Below are positions 44,558 to 54,200 of a stretch of 64,000 nt of DNA, in pieces. Origin of the DNA: Streptomyces sp. NBC_01717 (GTDB lineage Bacteria > Actinomycetota > Actinomycetes > Streptomycetales > Streptomycetaceae); contig NZ_CP109179.1 of NCBI RefSeq assembly GCF_036248255.1, positions 124,001 to 188,000 of the forward strand. The letters run 5' to 3'. How positions within the stretch are numbered: the first letter of the stretch is position 1; each line of letters starts with the position of its first letter. The translations under genes were made by a program, and so were the position numbers. The notes under the pieces are model-generated. The model was given only the letters and a program-made list of their open reading frames with translations. It was not told the origin of the DNA and ran no database searches.

Positions 44558-47488
44558 CTACCCGCCAGAGGTCACACGGCCGACACAGCGCTCCGGCCAG
44601 CTGCCTCTCATCGGGAGACTTCCGGTCAGGGCCTCTTCAAGACGGGTGAGTGCCGTTCGGTCCAGCTGCTGCCCCCCGGGCGAGTTGCTCGCGGTGGCGG
44701 ACTCTGTTGCGGGCAGCTCTCGCAGCAGGACAACGGCCGATCCCGTCACCTCGTGGGTCCCGAGCACCCGGAACGCGGTGCCGGGGGCGAAGACCACCTC
44801 GTCGGACCCTGGGCTGGACCCTCCCGGGAGGAGCTGGCGGACTCTGCGGCCCGTCACCGACCAGATCGCATAGCCTAGGGGGGCTCCGCCGGGCCACTCG
44901 GCAGCGTGCGCAAGCGAGCTGACCGGTCCTGGCGCCTGGAGCAGGGACCCGGGTTCCAGCGCCTCGCCGGTATTCCCGGGAATACCCCCAACCGATCGAA
45001 GGCCCCGCAAGCTGATCCCCCGGTATGAGGGCAGTCGCCGCAGACCGGACGCCAGGCAGGCGACGTAGGGCAGCAGCCTGGTGCCGCCCGCGAGCAGGTC
45101 CTCAGCCAGCGCTTGTCCGCTGACGAACTCCTCGTTGTTCGTCAGGTAGGCCTGAACAGCAATCAGGTCGGCTCTTGCCGCCTCAAGTTCCTCGCCCCGC
45201 AAGGCGGGCATCCTTGTGAGCGCACGGGACACGGCGGCGCTGTGGTGTTCCCATACCCCCGTAGCGAGTTCCCGGAACTGTGATCTCTCGGTCTGGCTGC
45301 TGACATGTCCTGGGCGGATCGAGACGGGTACATCGGCTGGCGCCTTCGGAGACCGGGCAGGCGCGTGCGGCGCCGGGGGGGGCAGAGGGTCGGCGTCGGG
45401 GGTGTGGCTGCCGTGGGGCTGGGGGGTCTCATGCTGCCCCCTGGTCGTGACATGGTCGGTGACAGCCGCACCCTCTGTGTCTCCGCCCTGGGGTAGCTCG
45501 TTCATGGCGAACTGTTCGCCGAGCGCAGTCGCCACCACGCTGGCCGCCGAGTCGCTGTCGGGCCCTGCCGTCTCTGTCTCTGAAGCAGGTTCCGGGAGCC
45601 CGGCTCCCGGGCTCAGACTTGTACCGGTTGCCGGTCGAGCCGTTTCACTTCTCACGGCCTCGGTGGTCACGGCAGGCGGCTCCGTCGGATTTGTGGTGGC
45701 CGTAGTTTCGGTCGCGGGTTTGAGCGCCGGTATCGAGTGGGTTTCGGCTGTCGTATCTGCCGCGGTGTCCGGTGCCGAGGAAGAAGTCAGCGAGGGGTCT
45801 GGCGACTTAGGGGGTTCTGGCGCACCGCTTTCGTCGTGGGCGGCCGCCGGATGCGGGCTGGGGTTGGTGAGAGCGGCGCTGCCCAGCCCGCTGGTCAGTG
45901 CGTGCGGGGCTTCGGCCGAGCGCTCACTCGCTCGGGGCCTGCTGTGATCGGCCGACTCGGTGGGCTGGGCGGCCGTTCGGGACGGCTGCGCCGTACCCTG
46001 GCGCGGCACCACGTATCGGATGCCCGTCACCCGGTGTTTCGCGGCGACGTCTCGTAGGTCCCGCTCTCCGTGGGCGAGTGTGCCGCTTACCAGGAATGAG
46101 GCCTTGGCACATACCTCGGAGCCCAGTTCCTCCAGGAGTCGGGAGAGCGCGGGCCATAGGGACGGGTCGAGTTCCTGTCCGTGGCTGCCCAGTTCGATGG
46201 CGAAGGCGTCCGGGTCCGGAGGGCTCGCGGCGAGCGGGGGACGTGGAGTGCCCCGTTCCCCGATCGCAAGACCGGCCCTGGTGACCGCGACCTGCCACCG
46301 TTCATCGAGATATACGATGCCCTGGTCGACGATGCCTTCGCCGGGCAGGGGCGGGAACCACTGGAGCAGCCGAGGGTCTGGACGTTCCAGCACCGTCGTC
46401 CCCTTCCGTGCCTCCCCTGCCTCGCCTGTCGCCGCGCTCCCGGCGGGTCGGCAGGCCACGGCGGCGACAAACGGCCGCCACCGGGGATGTCCGTCGAAGC
46501 CCATCAGTGTCGGGCGGGCCTCGGTCGTTTCGTTTCCCGGCCGGGCGTCGCCCGGCAATAGGGGCAGGCCGGTAAGCACGTTTACATCGCTGCCGAGCAT
46601 GTCGGCGACGGAGTGCCCGAGCGGCAGTAGGTCGCGGCTGCCTCCGGGAGCCAGTCGGGTCCGGGTTCGCTGTGCGGCGGGCAGCGCTGCGAGCAGGGCG
46701 GCGACCTCCTCGGCTGCCACGTTCTCCGCCCCCGCCGCGCCGATCAGCACCATGGGGAGTTCGCTGTCCATGGGAACGGCGAAACAAAGGTCGCCGGTCA
46801 CGGGTGCGGGGGATTCAGCCGGACGCATGAGTATCCCGGCGGGTATGTGCTCGACCACGCAGCCGTCGTCGGTGCTCGCGGGGATTCTGGCGAAGGCGTC
46901 TTGCCACAGCGGAGCAGGGGCCCTGCACCCTGCCATGCTCGGTGCTTGTCCCGGGGTGAAGCGCCACCAGCCCTTTCCGGAACTCGTGCCGTCCTGCTGG
47001 GCGAAGAGTGTTCCGCCTGGTGCGATCAGCACCGCACCGTCCGGAGCGAGCACGTCCATCTTCCAGGCATCGGCGATACGGCGGGCCGCACAAGGGCGGC
47101 CCCGCCGTTCGTCACCGGCGCCCGCCATCACCAGCCGGACGCAGGAAGTGCCCTTGTGCCGTAGCGAGTCGAGTGCCTCGCCAAGGCGCTCCCAGAACGC
47201 TGAGGAGTACGTTCCCGCCCCGGGAGGGGCACCGATCACCAGGGTGACGACATCCTCTTCGTCCACGACCGCATGGGCCACTTCGGTCAGGGTCGCCAGA
47301 TCCGGGGCATCGTCGTTGGACGACCGCAGGAGCAGGACGCCGCCGACGTCCTCGACAAAGGGAAGACCAGCCCATTCCTGCTGGCCTGTCCCACCCTCCT
47401 GACGAGACCGCCTGGCTGACCGCCGTATGCCGCCCAACGCCCCGGACCTGCCGTCCTCCCGCGAGAAGACAGCGGTCCAACGGCTCAT
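44558..47488 (-). CDS. 976-residue multidomain protein with ADP-ribosyltransferase-like C-terminus (putative effector)
   Basis: ATG 47488 lies eight bases after GGAGGG and five bases after the SseB stop. The N-terminal half carries DGAVLIAPGGTLFAQQD and KGWWRFTPGQAP, a module also seen in giant Streptomyces proteins. A Thr/Pro/Ala-rich linker spans about 530-740. The C-terminal 190 residues resemble a mono-ADP-ribosyltransferase: an Arg in LPSYRGISLRG, a candidate Ser segment PGPVSSLAHAAE, and DEVVFAPGTAFRVLG at the usual ExE-loop position. Only one Glu of ExE is present (Ser-Asp-Glu), so activity is doubtful or altered. No signal peptide. The assignment of the C-terminal fold is inference. 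Confidence 0.65.
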   Translation of the reverse strand: MSRWTAVFSREDGRSGALGGIRRSARRSRQEGGTGQQEWAGLPFVEDVGGVLLLRSSNDDAPDLATLTEVAHAVVDEEDVVTLVIGAPPGAGTYSSAFWERLGEALDSLRHKGTSCVRLVMAGAGDERRGRPCAARRIADAWKMDVLAPDGAVLIAPGGTLFAQQDGTSSGKGWWRFTPGQAPSMAGCRAPAPLWQDAFARIPASTDDGCVVEHIPAGILMRPAESPAPVTGDLCFAVPMDSELPMVLIGAAGAENVAAEEVAALLAALPAAQRTRTRLAPGGSRDLLPLGHSVADMLGSDVNVLTGLPLLPGDARPGNETTEARPTLMGFDGHPRWRPFVAAVACRPAGSAATGEAGEARKGTTVLERPDPRLLQWFPPLPGEGIVDQGIVYLDERWQVAVTRAGLAIGERGTPRPPLAASPPDPDAFAIELGSHGQELDPSLWPALSRLLEELGSEVCAKASFLVSGTLAHGERDLRDVAAKHRVTGIRYVVPRQGTAQPSRTAAQPTESADHSRPRASERSAEAPHALTSGLGSAALTNPSPHPAAAHDESGAPEPPKSPDPSLTSSSAPDTAADTTAETHSIPALKPATETTATTNPTEPPAVTTEAVRSETARPATGTSLSPGAGLPEPASETETAGPDSDSAASVVATALGEQFAMNELPQGGDTEGAAVTDHVTTRGQHETPQPHGSHTPDADPLPPPAPHAPARSPKAPADVPVSIRPGHVSSQTERSQFRELATGVWEHHSAAVSRALTRMPALRGEELEAARADLIAVQAYLTNNEEFVSGQALAEDLLAGGTRLLPYVACLASGLRRLPSYRGISLRGLRSVGGIPGNTGEALEPGSLLQAPGPVSSLAHAAEWPGGAPLGYAIWSVTGRRVRQLLPGGSSPGSDEVVFAPGTAFRVLGTHEVTGSAVVLLRELPATESATASNSPGGQQLDRTALTRLEEALTGSLPMRGSWPERCVGRVTSGG

Positions 47489-47493
47489 CCCGA

Positions 47494-48516
47494 TCACCCT
47501 CCGGCCTGTGCGCCCGGTGCTTCGCCGGAGCTGTTCCCATCGCTCTGCTCTGCTTCCTGTGCGCCGGACAACACCCCGCTCACGGAGTCGGCCGCTCCCG
47601 AGGAGGAGCTGCTCTCCGGACCGTCGAGGCTGACGGTGGTCACCGGGCGGGACCGAGGCAGAACGGGGGTGGTCTGCTCGGGCAGCGCTTCGTCCGGGGC
47701 CTGGTCGTCGCCGGAGTCCGCACCTGCGTCGCGTGTCTGGTGGCCCTCGATCTCTTCGCGAAGGACGTCGAGTTCCACCGTCATGCTCACTGGGCCGGAG
47801 GGGTTCAGGTAGATGAGGTGTCCCTCGGGCACCAGGTCGAGAAGATCGGGCACCTTGAGCAACTCGAACGCCAAGCGGCCCGCGGTGTGCACATATACGG
47901 GTGAGGTGAACACCGGGACGACCGGGGTGCCGTCAGGGGTGGTTGCGGGCAGCGGGCCGCCGCCCGGCTTGACGAACACGGCGACCTCGTGGTGCGCCAG
48001 AGTCTTGACGACGTCCTCGCCTGGCCCATACCCGGTCGCGGCGAGATGAACGGCGGCGTCCACCTCGTCGGCCGGCTCGGGCCAGCCGAGAGCCCTTGGA
48101 GATGGCCGGTAGTCCTCGTTGTCCTGCCACTCCTCGATCTCGCCGTCGAGGCCGGAGCGCCACCGGCCGACCATGGCCCACTCGGGAGGGGCACCCTCGC
48201 CGTTCCAGGTCGGGTCAACCATGCCCAGCCAGTGGTCCGGGGCCAGCCTTCCAGCCTCGCGGATTTCCTCGGGGATCGGCGGCATGTTCTCACCCGCCCC
48301 GATGACGGGCTCGTCGACGTCAGGGCTCGTGCCGTCCAGTTCCTCTCCTGCGGCGGTGTCGGCGGCGGGCGTGGTGCCGTCGGGCTCCTGGCCCACGGTG
48401 GCGTCTGTCTCCGGGTCCGAGACGGTGTCCTTTGCGGGCTCGATCTCGACGGGCGAGATGTCACCGGGCTCGTCGTCCCCGGACGCACCAGGCTTGGCAG
48501 GGCTGTTCTTGCTCAT
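47494..48516 (-). CDS. SseB-domain protein
   Basis: 340 residues from ATG 48516 (GAGG upstream; the longer frame to 48621 lacks a site). Residues 1-85 are acidic and disordered. DHWLGMVDPTWNGEGAPP and YRPSPRALGWPEPADEVDAA precede the SseB N-terminal-type domain: VDAAVHLAATGYGPGEDVV, VAVFVKPGGGPLPATTPDG, VPVFTSPVYVHTAGR and LVPEGHLIYLNPSGPVSMT. In Streptomyces such proteins often sit beside type VII-like secretion substrates. It is first in a tight operon with the ART-like protein (5-bp gap). A chaperone or adaptor role is inference. Confidence 0.8.
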   Translation of the reverse strand: MSKNSPAKPGASGDDEPGDISPVEIEPAKDTVSDPETDATVGQEPDGTTPAADTAAGEELDGTSPDVDEPVIGAGENMPPIPEEIREAGRLAPDHWLGMVDPTWNGEGAPPEWAMVGRWRSGLDGEIEEWQDNEDYRPSPRALGWPEPADEVDAAVHLAATGYGPGEDVVKTLAHHEVAVFVKPGGGPLPATTPDGTPVVPVFTSPVYVHTAGRLAFELLKVPDLLDLVPEGHLIYLNPSGPVSMTVELDVLREEIEGHQTRDAGADSGDDQAPDEALPEQTTPVLPRSRPVTTVSLDGPESSSSSGAADSVSGVLSGAQEAEQSDGNSSGEAPGAQAGG

Positions 48517-49259
48517 ATTTTTTTTCCTCATTCGACGTGGCAGAGACTGCGCACCGGAATGTCTACGCTGCGATGACAGCGGCACTTGATCTTCACGGAA
48601 TCCTGGCCGCCCGCGATTCATGCACAGCTCACGGCATTTCTACAATTCACGGAAGGCAGGGCGGGAAGACCGAGAAACAGGCTGACCGAAAACGTGGACG
48701 GAATTCCCTAGATCCGACGAATTCCACCACACGCAGGCGCAAAAATTCACACCGGTTCGACACGGCGCGAAACGCCAACGTGGACGCACCCCCTGCGTCC
48801 GAACTCTTGGCACACCCGCACACGAATGCGCCCTCAACGACAGCCGCCCCCACACAAAGGGAGGAGCAACCACAGCAGCACATCGAAGGTCCCGAGGGTT
48901 GGTGCGCATCGGCTCCGGAGTGCCGTCCGCAGCCGAAATCCGTCGAGCAGGGTCCAGCGACCTTGCCGACGGCGAACCGCTGGACGTTGTCTGCCGCACA
49001 GGGATCGGGCCCACTCCGATACCCACTGCTGAGCAGCAGCGTAGCGGCCCCAACCGCCAACTGGTAAGTGGGATCCGCAACTCGCGGTGATTTTTTGCCA
49101 CCTTCGCGGTCACAGGCTGACACCGGTAACCAGCCCGACGCGCGTCGTGCACCGTTGTGGCGGGCGCTCTCGGGCCAGTTCTGGTAGTACGGGTCGTCGC
49201 ATCGACATGTCGCTTTCCGTCGGCGCTCACATATCTGGCGGCCGCCGCCTCGGCCGGGG
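48517..49259. other. Upstream region of the SseB operon, no supported gene
   Basis: About 740 bases. The part next to 48516 (to about 48780) is AT-richer than its surroundings (for example ATATTTTTTTTCCTCATTC and AAAAATTCACACC) and should contain the operon promoter. Further right, minus-strand frames give VADPTYQLAVGAATLLLSSG, which looks coding but cannot be identified and may be decayed. Confidence 0.45.
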
Positions 49260-49720
49260 TCTTGTCAGGGGTGCAGCAGGCCGCGGAGGTGCCGTCGGCT
49301 CCCATGCCAAGGACGTCGACGTCGGCTCTGACCGGTGTAGATCTCCTAGGGCTCGCTGCCGGGGCCGTGGACCCACACCTTGTCCTGCAGGGGTAGCAGC
49401 AGAAAGTGTCGTTCTCCTCAAAGGTGGCAAGTCTCGCCTGCTTCAACCGCTCAGTGGCCGCGACGGCTTCCTCGGTGGTGGCGACCACGACGCCCAGGCC
49501 GGGCCGGGGCCACGTCGGCACCGCGACAGTCCCGCCTGACCGGCTGACGTGGGCCTGGGGCAGTCTCTTCGAAGCGCAGCGCTCACCCCCTGGGACGGGG
49601 AGGCAGCAGCAACGGTGCTCACGAGGTCGACGGCGAAGACGACGGTCTCGGCCTCCGATCTGCGCAAGGCCATGGTGGTCGGTGACGTCGCACTCGTCAC
49701 CTGCGGATGAGCCGCCAGGC
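49260..49720 (-). pseudogene. VOC-family protein resembling ArsI/CadI, degraded
   Basis: The best segment reads LGVVVATTEEAVAATERLKQ and ARLATFEENDTFCCYP, followed in another frame by VWVHGPGSEPWEIY. This is the second beta-alpha motif of the glyoxalase/dioxygenase fold with the vicinal Cys pair of ArsI/CadI-like heavy-metal proteins. The N-terminal half is frameshifted beyond recognition. It separates the giant-protein operon from the SseB operon. Confidence 0.6.
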
Positions 49721-49735
49721 CAGGGGCTACACCAA

Positions 49736-50107
49736 TCACAGCGAACTTCCGTGGGCCTCGGCAAGTTCGCGAGGGGCACGGTCGCCGAGGTTCGCGGCAA
49801 CGAGGCGGCGCATCGCGTCGGTGGCCGCCGGCTCGTCGAAACGGCGCATGGCGATCGTGAGCAAGGCAAGTCGGAGGTCGAGGTCGAAGGGGATGCGGTC
49901 GTCTGCGGCAACTCGCCGGATACCGCGGTCAACAGTGGCGCGCATGTCGTCCTGGCACACGTCGATGACATCGGACTGCAACAGACGCCCGAGATGTCGG
50001 TCGAACTGGACCAGGTCAGCGATGGCGATGAGGGCGCGGGCGCCTTCGATGCGCTGTTGGGCAGTGCCCCGCTCGTCGACCATGTCATCGGCTGGCGCCG
50101 ACCGCAT
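49736..50107 (-). CDS. Acidic helical protein, second half of a probable split gene (candidate immunity protein)
   Basis: 123 residues, beginning DDMVDERGTAQQRIEGARAL and continuing LGRLLQSDVIDVCQDDMRAT and LDLRLALLTIAMRRFDEPAA. The helical, HEAT-like repeat character matches the preceding ORF (50085-50453). The two overlap by 23 bases in different frames, and the C-terminus of the first (QLADAVGASR) flows naturally into DMVDERG if one base is removed. I therefore read them as one gene of about 240 codons with a frameshift, although a genuine two-gene overlap is possible. Confidence 0.55.
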   Translation of the reverse strand: MRSAPADDMVDERGTAQQRIEGARALIAIADLVQFDRHLGRLLQSDVIDVCQDDMRATVDRGIRRVAADDRIPFDLDLRLALLTIAMRRFDEPAATDAMRRLVAANLGDRAPRELAEAHGSSL

Positions 50108-50453
50108 CCGCGAGCTGCCCGAAGGTGTCGTCCTGGCCGAAGAAGCGGTCGTAGGACTGCCTCCGCCACACCACGTCGTCCGGAGCGGCGGCGGCCGTGA
50201 TCACCGCCCCGTAACCGGCCGGGTCGGCCCAACTGGTCAGTGCGACGCAAGCCCGCAGGCGCTCAGCCGGGTCGGCGCTGTCGTCCTGGAGAATCGCGAT
50301 CAGCGCGGGAGTTCGTTCGACGTATCCGCCGTCGAGCGCGTCCGCGAACACGTCGTCCGGCTCGGCGGGTTCGCCGTAGAAATCGGTGAACAGCAGCGCG
50401 CGCGTCTCAGGGCTCGACTGCCAGCGCTCCTCCGGGGGCTCGGCCACGGTCAT
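50085..50453 (-). CDS. Acidic helical protein, first half (candidate immunity protein)
   Basis: 122 residues from ATG 50453 (AGGAAG upstream). ETRALLFTDFYGEPAEPDD, VERTPALIAILQDDSADPAE, RLRACVALTSWADPAGYGAV: alpha-alpha repeats with many acidic residues, like HEAT-type immunity proteins. It starts ten bases after the 237-residue ORF and is the third gene downstream of the giant gene. In polymorphic-toxin loci the small gene following a toxin is usually its immunity gene. That context is the only functional evidence. Confidence 0.6.
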   Translation of the reverse strand: MTVAEPPEERWQSSPETRALLFTDFYGEPAEPDDVFADALDGGYVERTPALIAILQDDSADPAERLRACVALTSWADPAGYGAVITAAAAPDDVVWRRQSYDRFFGQDDTFGQLADAVGASR

Positions 50454-50463
50454 ATCGTTCTTC

Positions 50464-51177
50464 CTACGATCCCGACGTGGGGAACGGTCCGGTGACGTAC
50501 TCCTTGGGTACGACCCCGCTGATCAGCGCGGTTTTGACTTCTTGCTCGACATGACTCCGGCTGGATGTCGCGCGCCGGTAGCCAAGGACCGGCGCGTAGT
50601 GGTCCATCGCAGCGTGCAATTGCTGCACGAGCGGCAACGGTGAGGCACGTGGCTGGATCTTGGCCTGAACTGTCTCCGGCGTGCCCGGATCGTCGTTCTT
50701 GACCGCCTCGCCCCCGGCAGCCGAGTCCAAGTCGATTCCGAAATCGCCGGCGATCTTCTGCACCATCAATCGTCGCCGATGCTCGTGCTCGGTCAGGGGG
50801 ATGGCGACGGACCGGCCGTCGTGCTGCACCGGCAGGAGGTGCAGGCGTGCAGCGTCCGCGCGTACTTCGTATTTCGCGTCGTCAGGGAGCTTGGCACGCA
50901 GTCCGTTCCAGTTTGCAACGCGACCGATCCAGCCGTTGTCGCCGCGGAGGATGAAACCTCGTTCGTGGAGGAAGTCGTCGCCGCAGCGGAGCCAGTGTCC
51001 GGTGATGGCGGCGCCGTCGGGGAGGAGGGTGCCGGCGTTGCCGACGCGGTAGGTGTAGGAGTGAGAGGAGTGGGGGGAGCGGGTGAAGTGATGAAAGGTT
51101 TCGGGGTCCTTGCCCTTGCCGTGTTTGGTGTAAATGACGTCGGTTGTGGGTTCGGGCAGGCCGCGGCGTTCCGCCAT
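50464..51177 (-). CDS. Hypothetical protein, 237 residues, directly after the giant gene
   Basis: ATG 51177 is 24 bases downstream of the giant-gene stop. N-terminal part: KHGKGKDPETFHHFTRSPHS, YTYRVGNAGTLLPDGAAITG, ERGFILRGDNGWIGRVANWN, a beta-rich fold with several His. C-terminal part helical (HVEQEVKTALISGVVPKEYV). No family recognised. It may be a second effector, a chaperone or an immunity component. Co-transcription with its neighbours is likely. Confidence 0.7.
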   Translation of the reverse strand: MAERRGLPEPTTDVIYTKHGKGKDPETFHHFTRSPHSSHSYTYRVGNAGTLLPDGAAITGHWLRCGDDFLHERGFILRGDNGWIGRVANWNGLRAKLPDDAKYEVRADAARLHLLPVQHDGRSVAIPLTEHEHRRRLMVQKIAGDFGIDLDSAAGGEAVKNDDPGTPETVQAKIQPRASPLPLVQQLHAAMDHYAPVLGYRRATSSRSHVEQEVKTALISGVVPKEYVTGPFPTSGS

Positions 51178-51201
51178 GAGAGTGATCTCATGGCCGAGTT
51201 G

Positions 51202-54200
51202 TCATCCCTGGGCGCGGGAGTCGACCCCGTAGCCGCGTGAGCCGCCGCTGAGTCCTGGGTGTGTTGCGTCCTTGATATGCGTGAGAGTGTCGAGCACCTT
51301 CTTGACAAGGTCGTCGGGCGTCTGGCCGGCGAGCGCCGCGGTGATCTTCTCGTATGCTTCTGCCGCCCAGGCGCGGTATTCGACGTTCCTGCCGGGGAGC
51401 GTGGCACGGTCGCCGATCTTGAACTGGTAGTCGTCCAGGATCTTGATGCGACGGTCCTTCAGTTCGTTCAGTTCCTTGAACACCTCGCGCAGTGGGCTCT
51501 TGAAGGCGTCGGTGACCAGATTACCGAGGGCCTCGTAGCCACGGCGGACCTTGAAGCGCTCTTCCAGCAGTTCGCTGTGATCCTGGCCGATGAGGCGCTC
51601 GGTGGTGCGGCGCTGTCCGCGCAGCGTGGGCGGGGCGTCCGTGAGGCGGTAGTCGACCGGGGTCGTGGTGGGGTTACTGTCGATGAGTTCCTCGAACTCG
51701 TGGTACAGGGCCTGGGCGATACGGGCGTGGTTGGCCCAGGGAGTGACGTAGTCGCGGACGAACCTGTCGACGGCGGCCCGCTTCTCCTTCTGCCCGTCGA
51801 TGTTCTGCTTCAGGTGCTCGGGCGCGTGCTTGTCGAAGAACCTCCACACGTCACCCTGTGAAAGTGACTTGTCGCCGCGTTCGAGGAGCCGCGGGTTCTT
51901 CGCGTGGGCCGCGACGACTTCGCGCAGGGTACGCGCCGTGCTCTCGTACTTCGATGGCGCCATGAAGCCGGCGTCCTTGGTGAACACGGGGAAACCGGCG
52001 AGTACTTTGTCGGGGACGCCGAGGCGTTCGCGTAGTTGTGCAAGGGGCCGGACATCGCCCCAGGTGTCGGGCCTGCCTTGGACATCGCCGTCGGTGTAGG
52101 TGCGCAGGGAGCCAGGGAGCGCGGTCTGGCGCAGGAGTTCGAGTGATTCGGGCTTGCGTACGCCGAACTGGTTGGAGCCGAAGTGCTTGTCGACGTTGAG
52201 GTCGACGAGGAACGTGCTGGAGTTGTGCTCGGTGACCGAGTCCCGTGAGACCTCGTTCACGGTGCGCAGTGGCACGAGGAAGGAGCGGACCATCGGTTCG
52301 GACGCGCGGCGGGCGTAGTTCTCGATCCACTTGAGCTGCCGGAGCGGCTGGCCGAAGCTCAGCCAGATGGTTCCTTCGCTGCCGCCTGGGGCTCCGGTGT
52401 GTATCTGAATCACGCCGAAGTCGTCCTGCCCGATGTCCTTGTAGGCCGGCTCGTCGGAGCCGAGCGCGTCGCCGAAGACGGCCAAATACACCGGTACGTA
52501 GGCCTCGCCCTCGATGACGATGCTTTCGGGGATGTCTCGGTTGATGTATCCCTGGCCGGGTCCGTCGGTGACGTGGCTGGCGGACACGTAGTCGGCGCCC
52601 GGTATGGCCATGGTCGGACGGTTGAAGTCGTGGGTGTTGAGTGCCTCGTGGGCGGCGTTGACGGAGGAGTCAGTGAACTCACCCTCGGGGAGGGTGTCGA
52701 TCAACTGCCGCGTTTGGTGGACCCAGGCTTCCCGGTGCTGGGGCGCGACACCGTTGAGGAAGTCACCGATCGTGTGCCTCAGGCGCTGGACCTGCTGGAC
52801 TTGGTGATCGGGCCGTACCAAGATCCGCTTGAGCCGGTCGCGGAAGTCGTCGAACCGCGCCTGTTCCTGCGGATCCACCGTGGCCAGGGGCGGGATTCTG
52901 TGCTGGCTCGGGCGTCTGAGGGTGTCCGGTTCCTGGGCCCTCATGGCCCGGCTGCCGCGCTTCCTTGTGAGGGGCGTGTCGGGCTGGTCGTCTCCCGCTG
53001 TTGGGGGTGCGGCGGGCTGGTCCGTGTCCCTGTGCTGGGGGGCTGCCGGTCCCGCAGGGTGCAGCACGGCGAGGGGTTCCTCGCTGGCGCTAATTGGGGC
53101 CGGGTTTCCTTCTTCTGGTGTTTGTGGTGCTCCGCCTCGTAGGCCGGCCTGCCGACCGGTGAGGAGGATCTGCGCGATCGCCTCGCCGCGCTGGCGGAGC
53201 GTCCCCCTGAGGTGGGAGGGCAATTCGTCGTGTTGCTGTTCCACTGTCTCGGTGTCCACGGGGCCGTGGTCCGGGACCAGCCTTTGCAGTTCTCGGTGCA
53301 CCTCCGTGCGGAGCATGGCGAGTTCGTTCTGGGAGAGTGCCGACTCCCGCCGGGCCCTTGCGGACGGTGTCGGGCTCGACGCGCCGTGACGTCCCACACC
53401 GTTCTCCACTTCGGCGGACGGTGTACCGCTGTGCGTGGCGTGCTGTGTGGCGTTTGCGACGGGTTCCATAACGATCCGCAGGGCCGTGCTCTCCAGCGCC
53501 GACCTGGCCGTGCCCGGGGCCGGCCGAGTACCGACCGTGCCGACACCGGCTGCACCGGTGGTGGCCGTGGGGCTGGGCGGGGTGACGGTGGTTCTCGTGG
53601 CGTCGCTGGTCGTGAGTGTCCGGGTGCCGGGCCGGCTGTCCGGCGTGGCGGTGCGGGAGGCCGGAGCCGACGAGGATGCGGACGGTGTCGGTGTCGGTGT
53701 CGGTGTCGGTGTGGAGGTGGTGCTGGTCGGGTCACCGGACGTGCTGACTTCCCTGGTCCCGGTCCCGGCTGCGGCCGGAGCCGGGCTGGAAGGAGCGCCC
53801 TGCCTAGGAGCGGCCAACTCGGCCTGCGACGGGGCCGCGGAGGTGGACGTGCTCTGGCCCGCAGCGGTCGGCAGACCTGGACTGGGAACTGTCGAGGCAC
53901 CAGGGCCGACCAAGGTGGCGGGGGTGCCCGGGATAGGTGTGGACCCGGGCTCGGCCGTGACGGCGTCTTCCTGCCCCTGGAGCATGCCTGTGTCCACGGC
54001 CGTGTCCACGCCCCGGGCGTCGTGCCAGCCGTTCTCCCTCTCGCCGGCCTCTTGCGGGGCAGTTGGTTGCCGGTCCGTCTCAAGGTCTGTCGCTGGTGCC
54101 GGGCTACCGGCACCAGACGGCTGAACGGAACCGGCCGCGTCTGAGTGATGAGCAGAAGGGCTATACCAGTCCGCTGTCTGCACCGTGGGCCGGTAGCCGC

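Noticed and set aside
48640..50250. 536-residue minus-strand frame spanning the VOC relic and acidic ORFs
   Set aside because: It follows the correct frame only for a short VOC segment; the rest is out of frame with recognisable proteins, so it is not a single gene.
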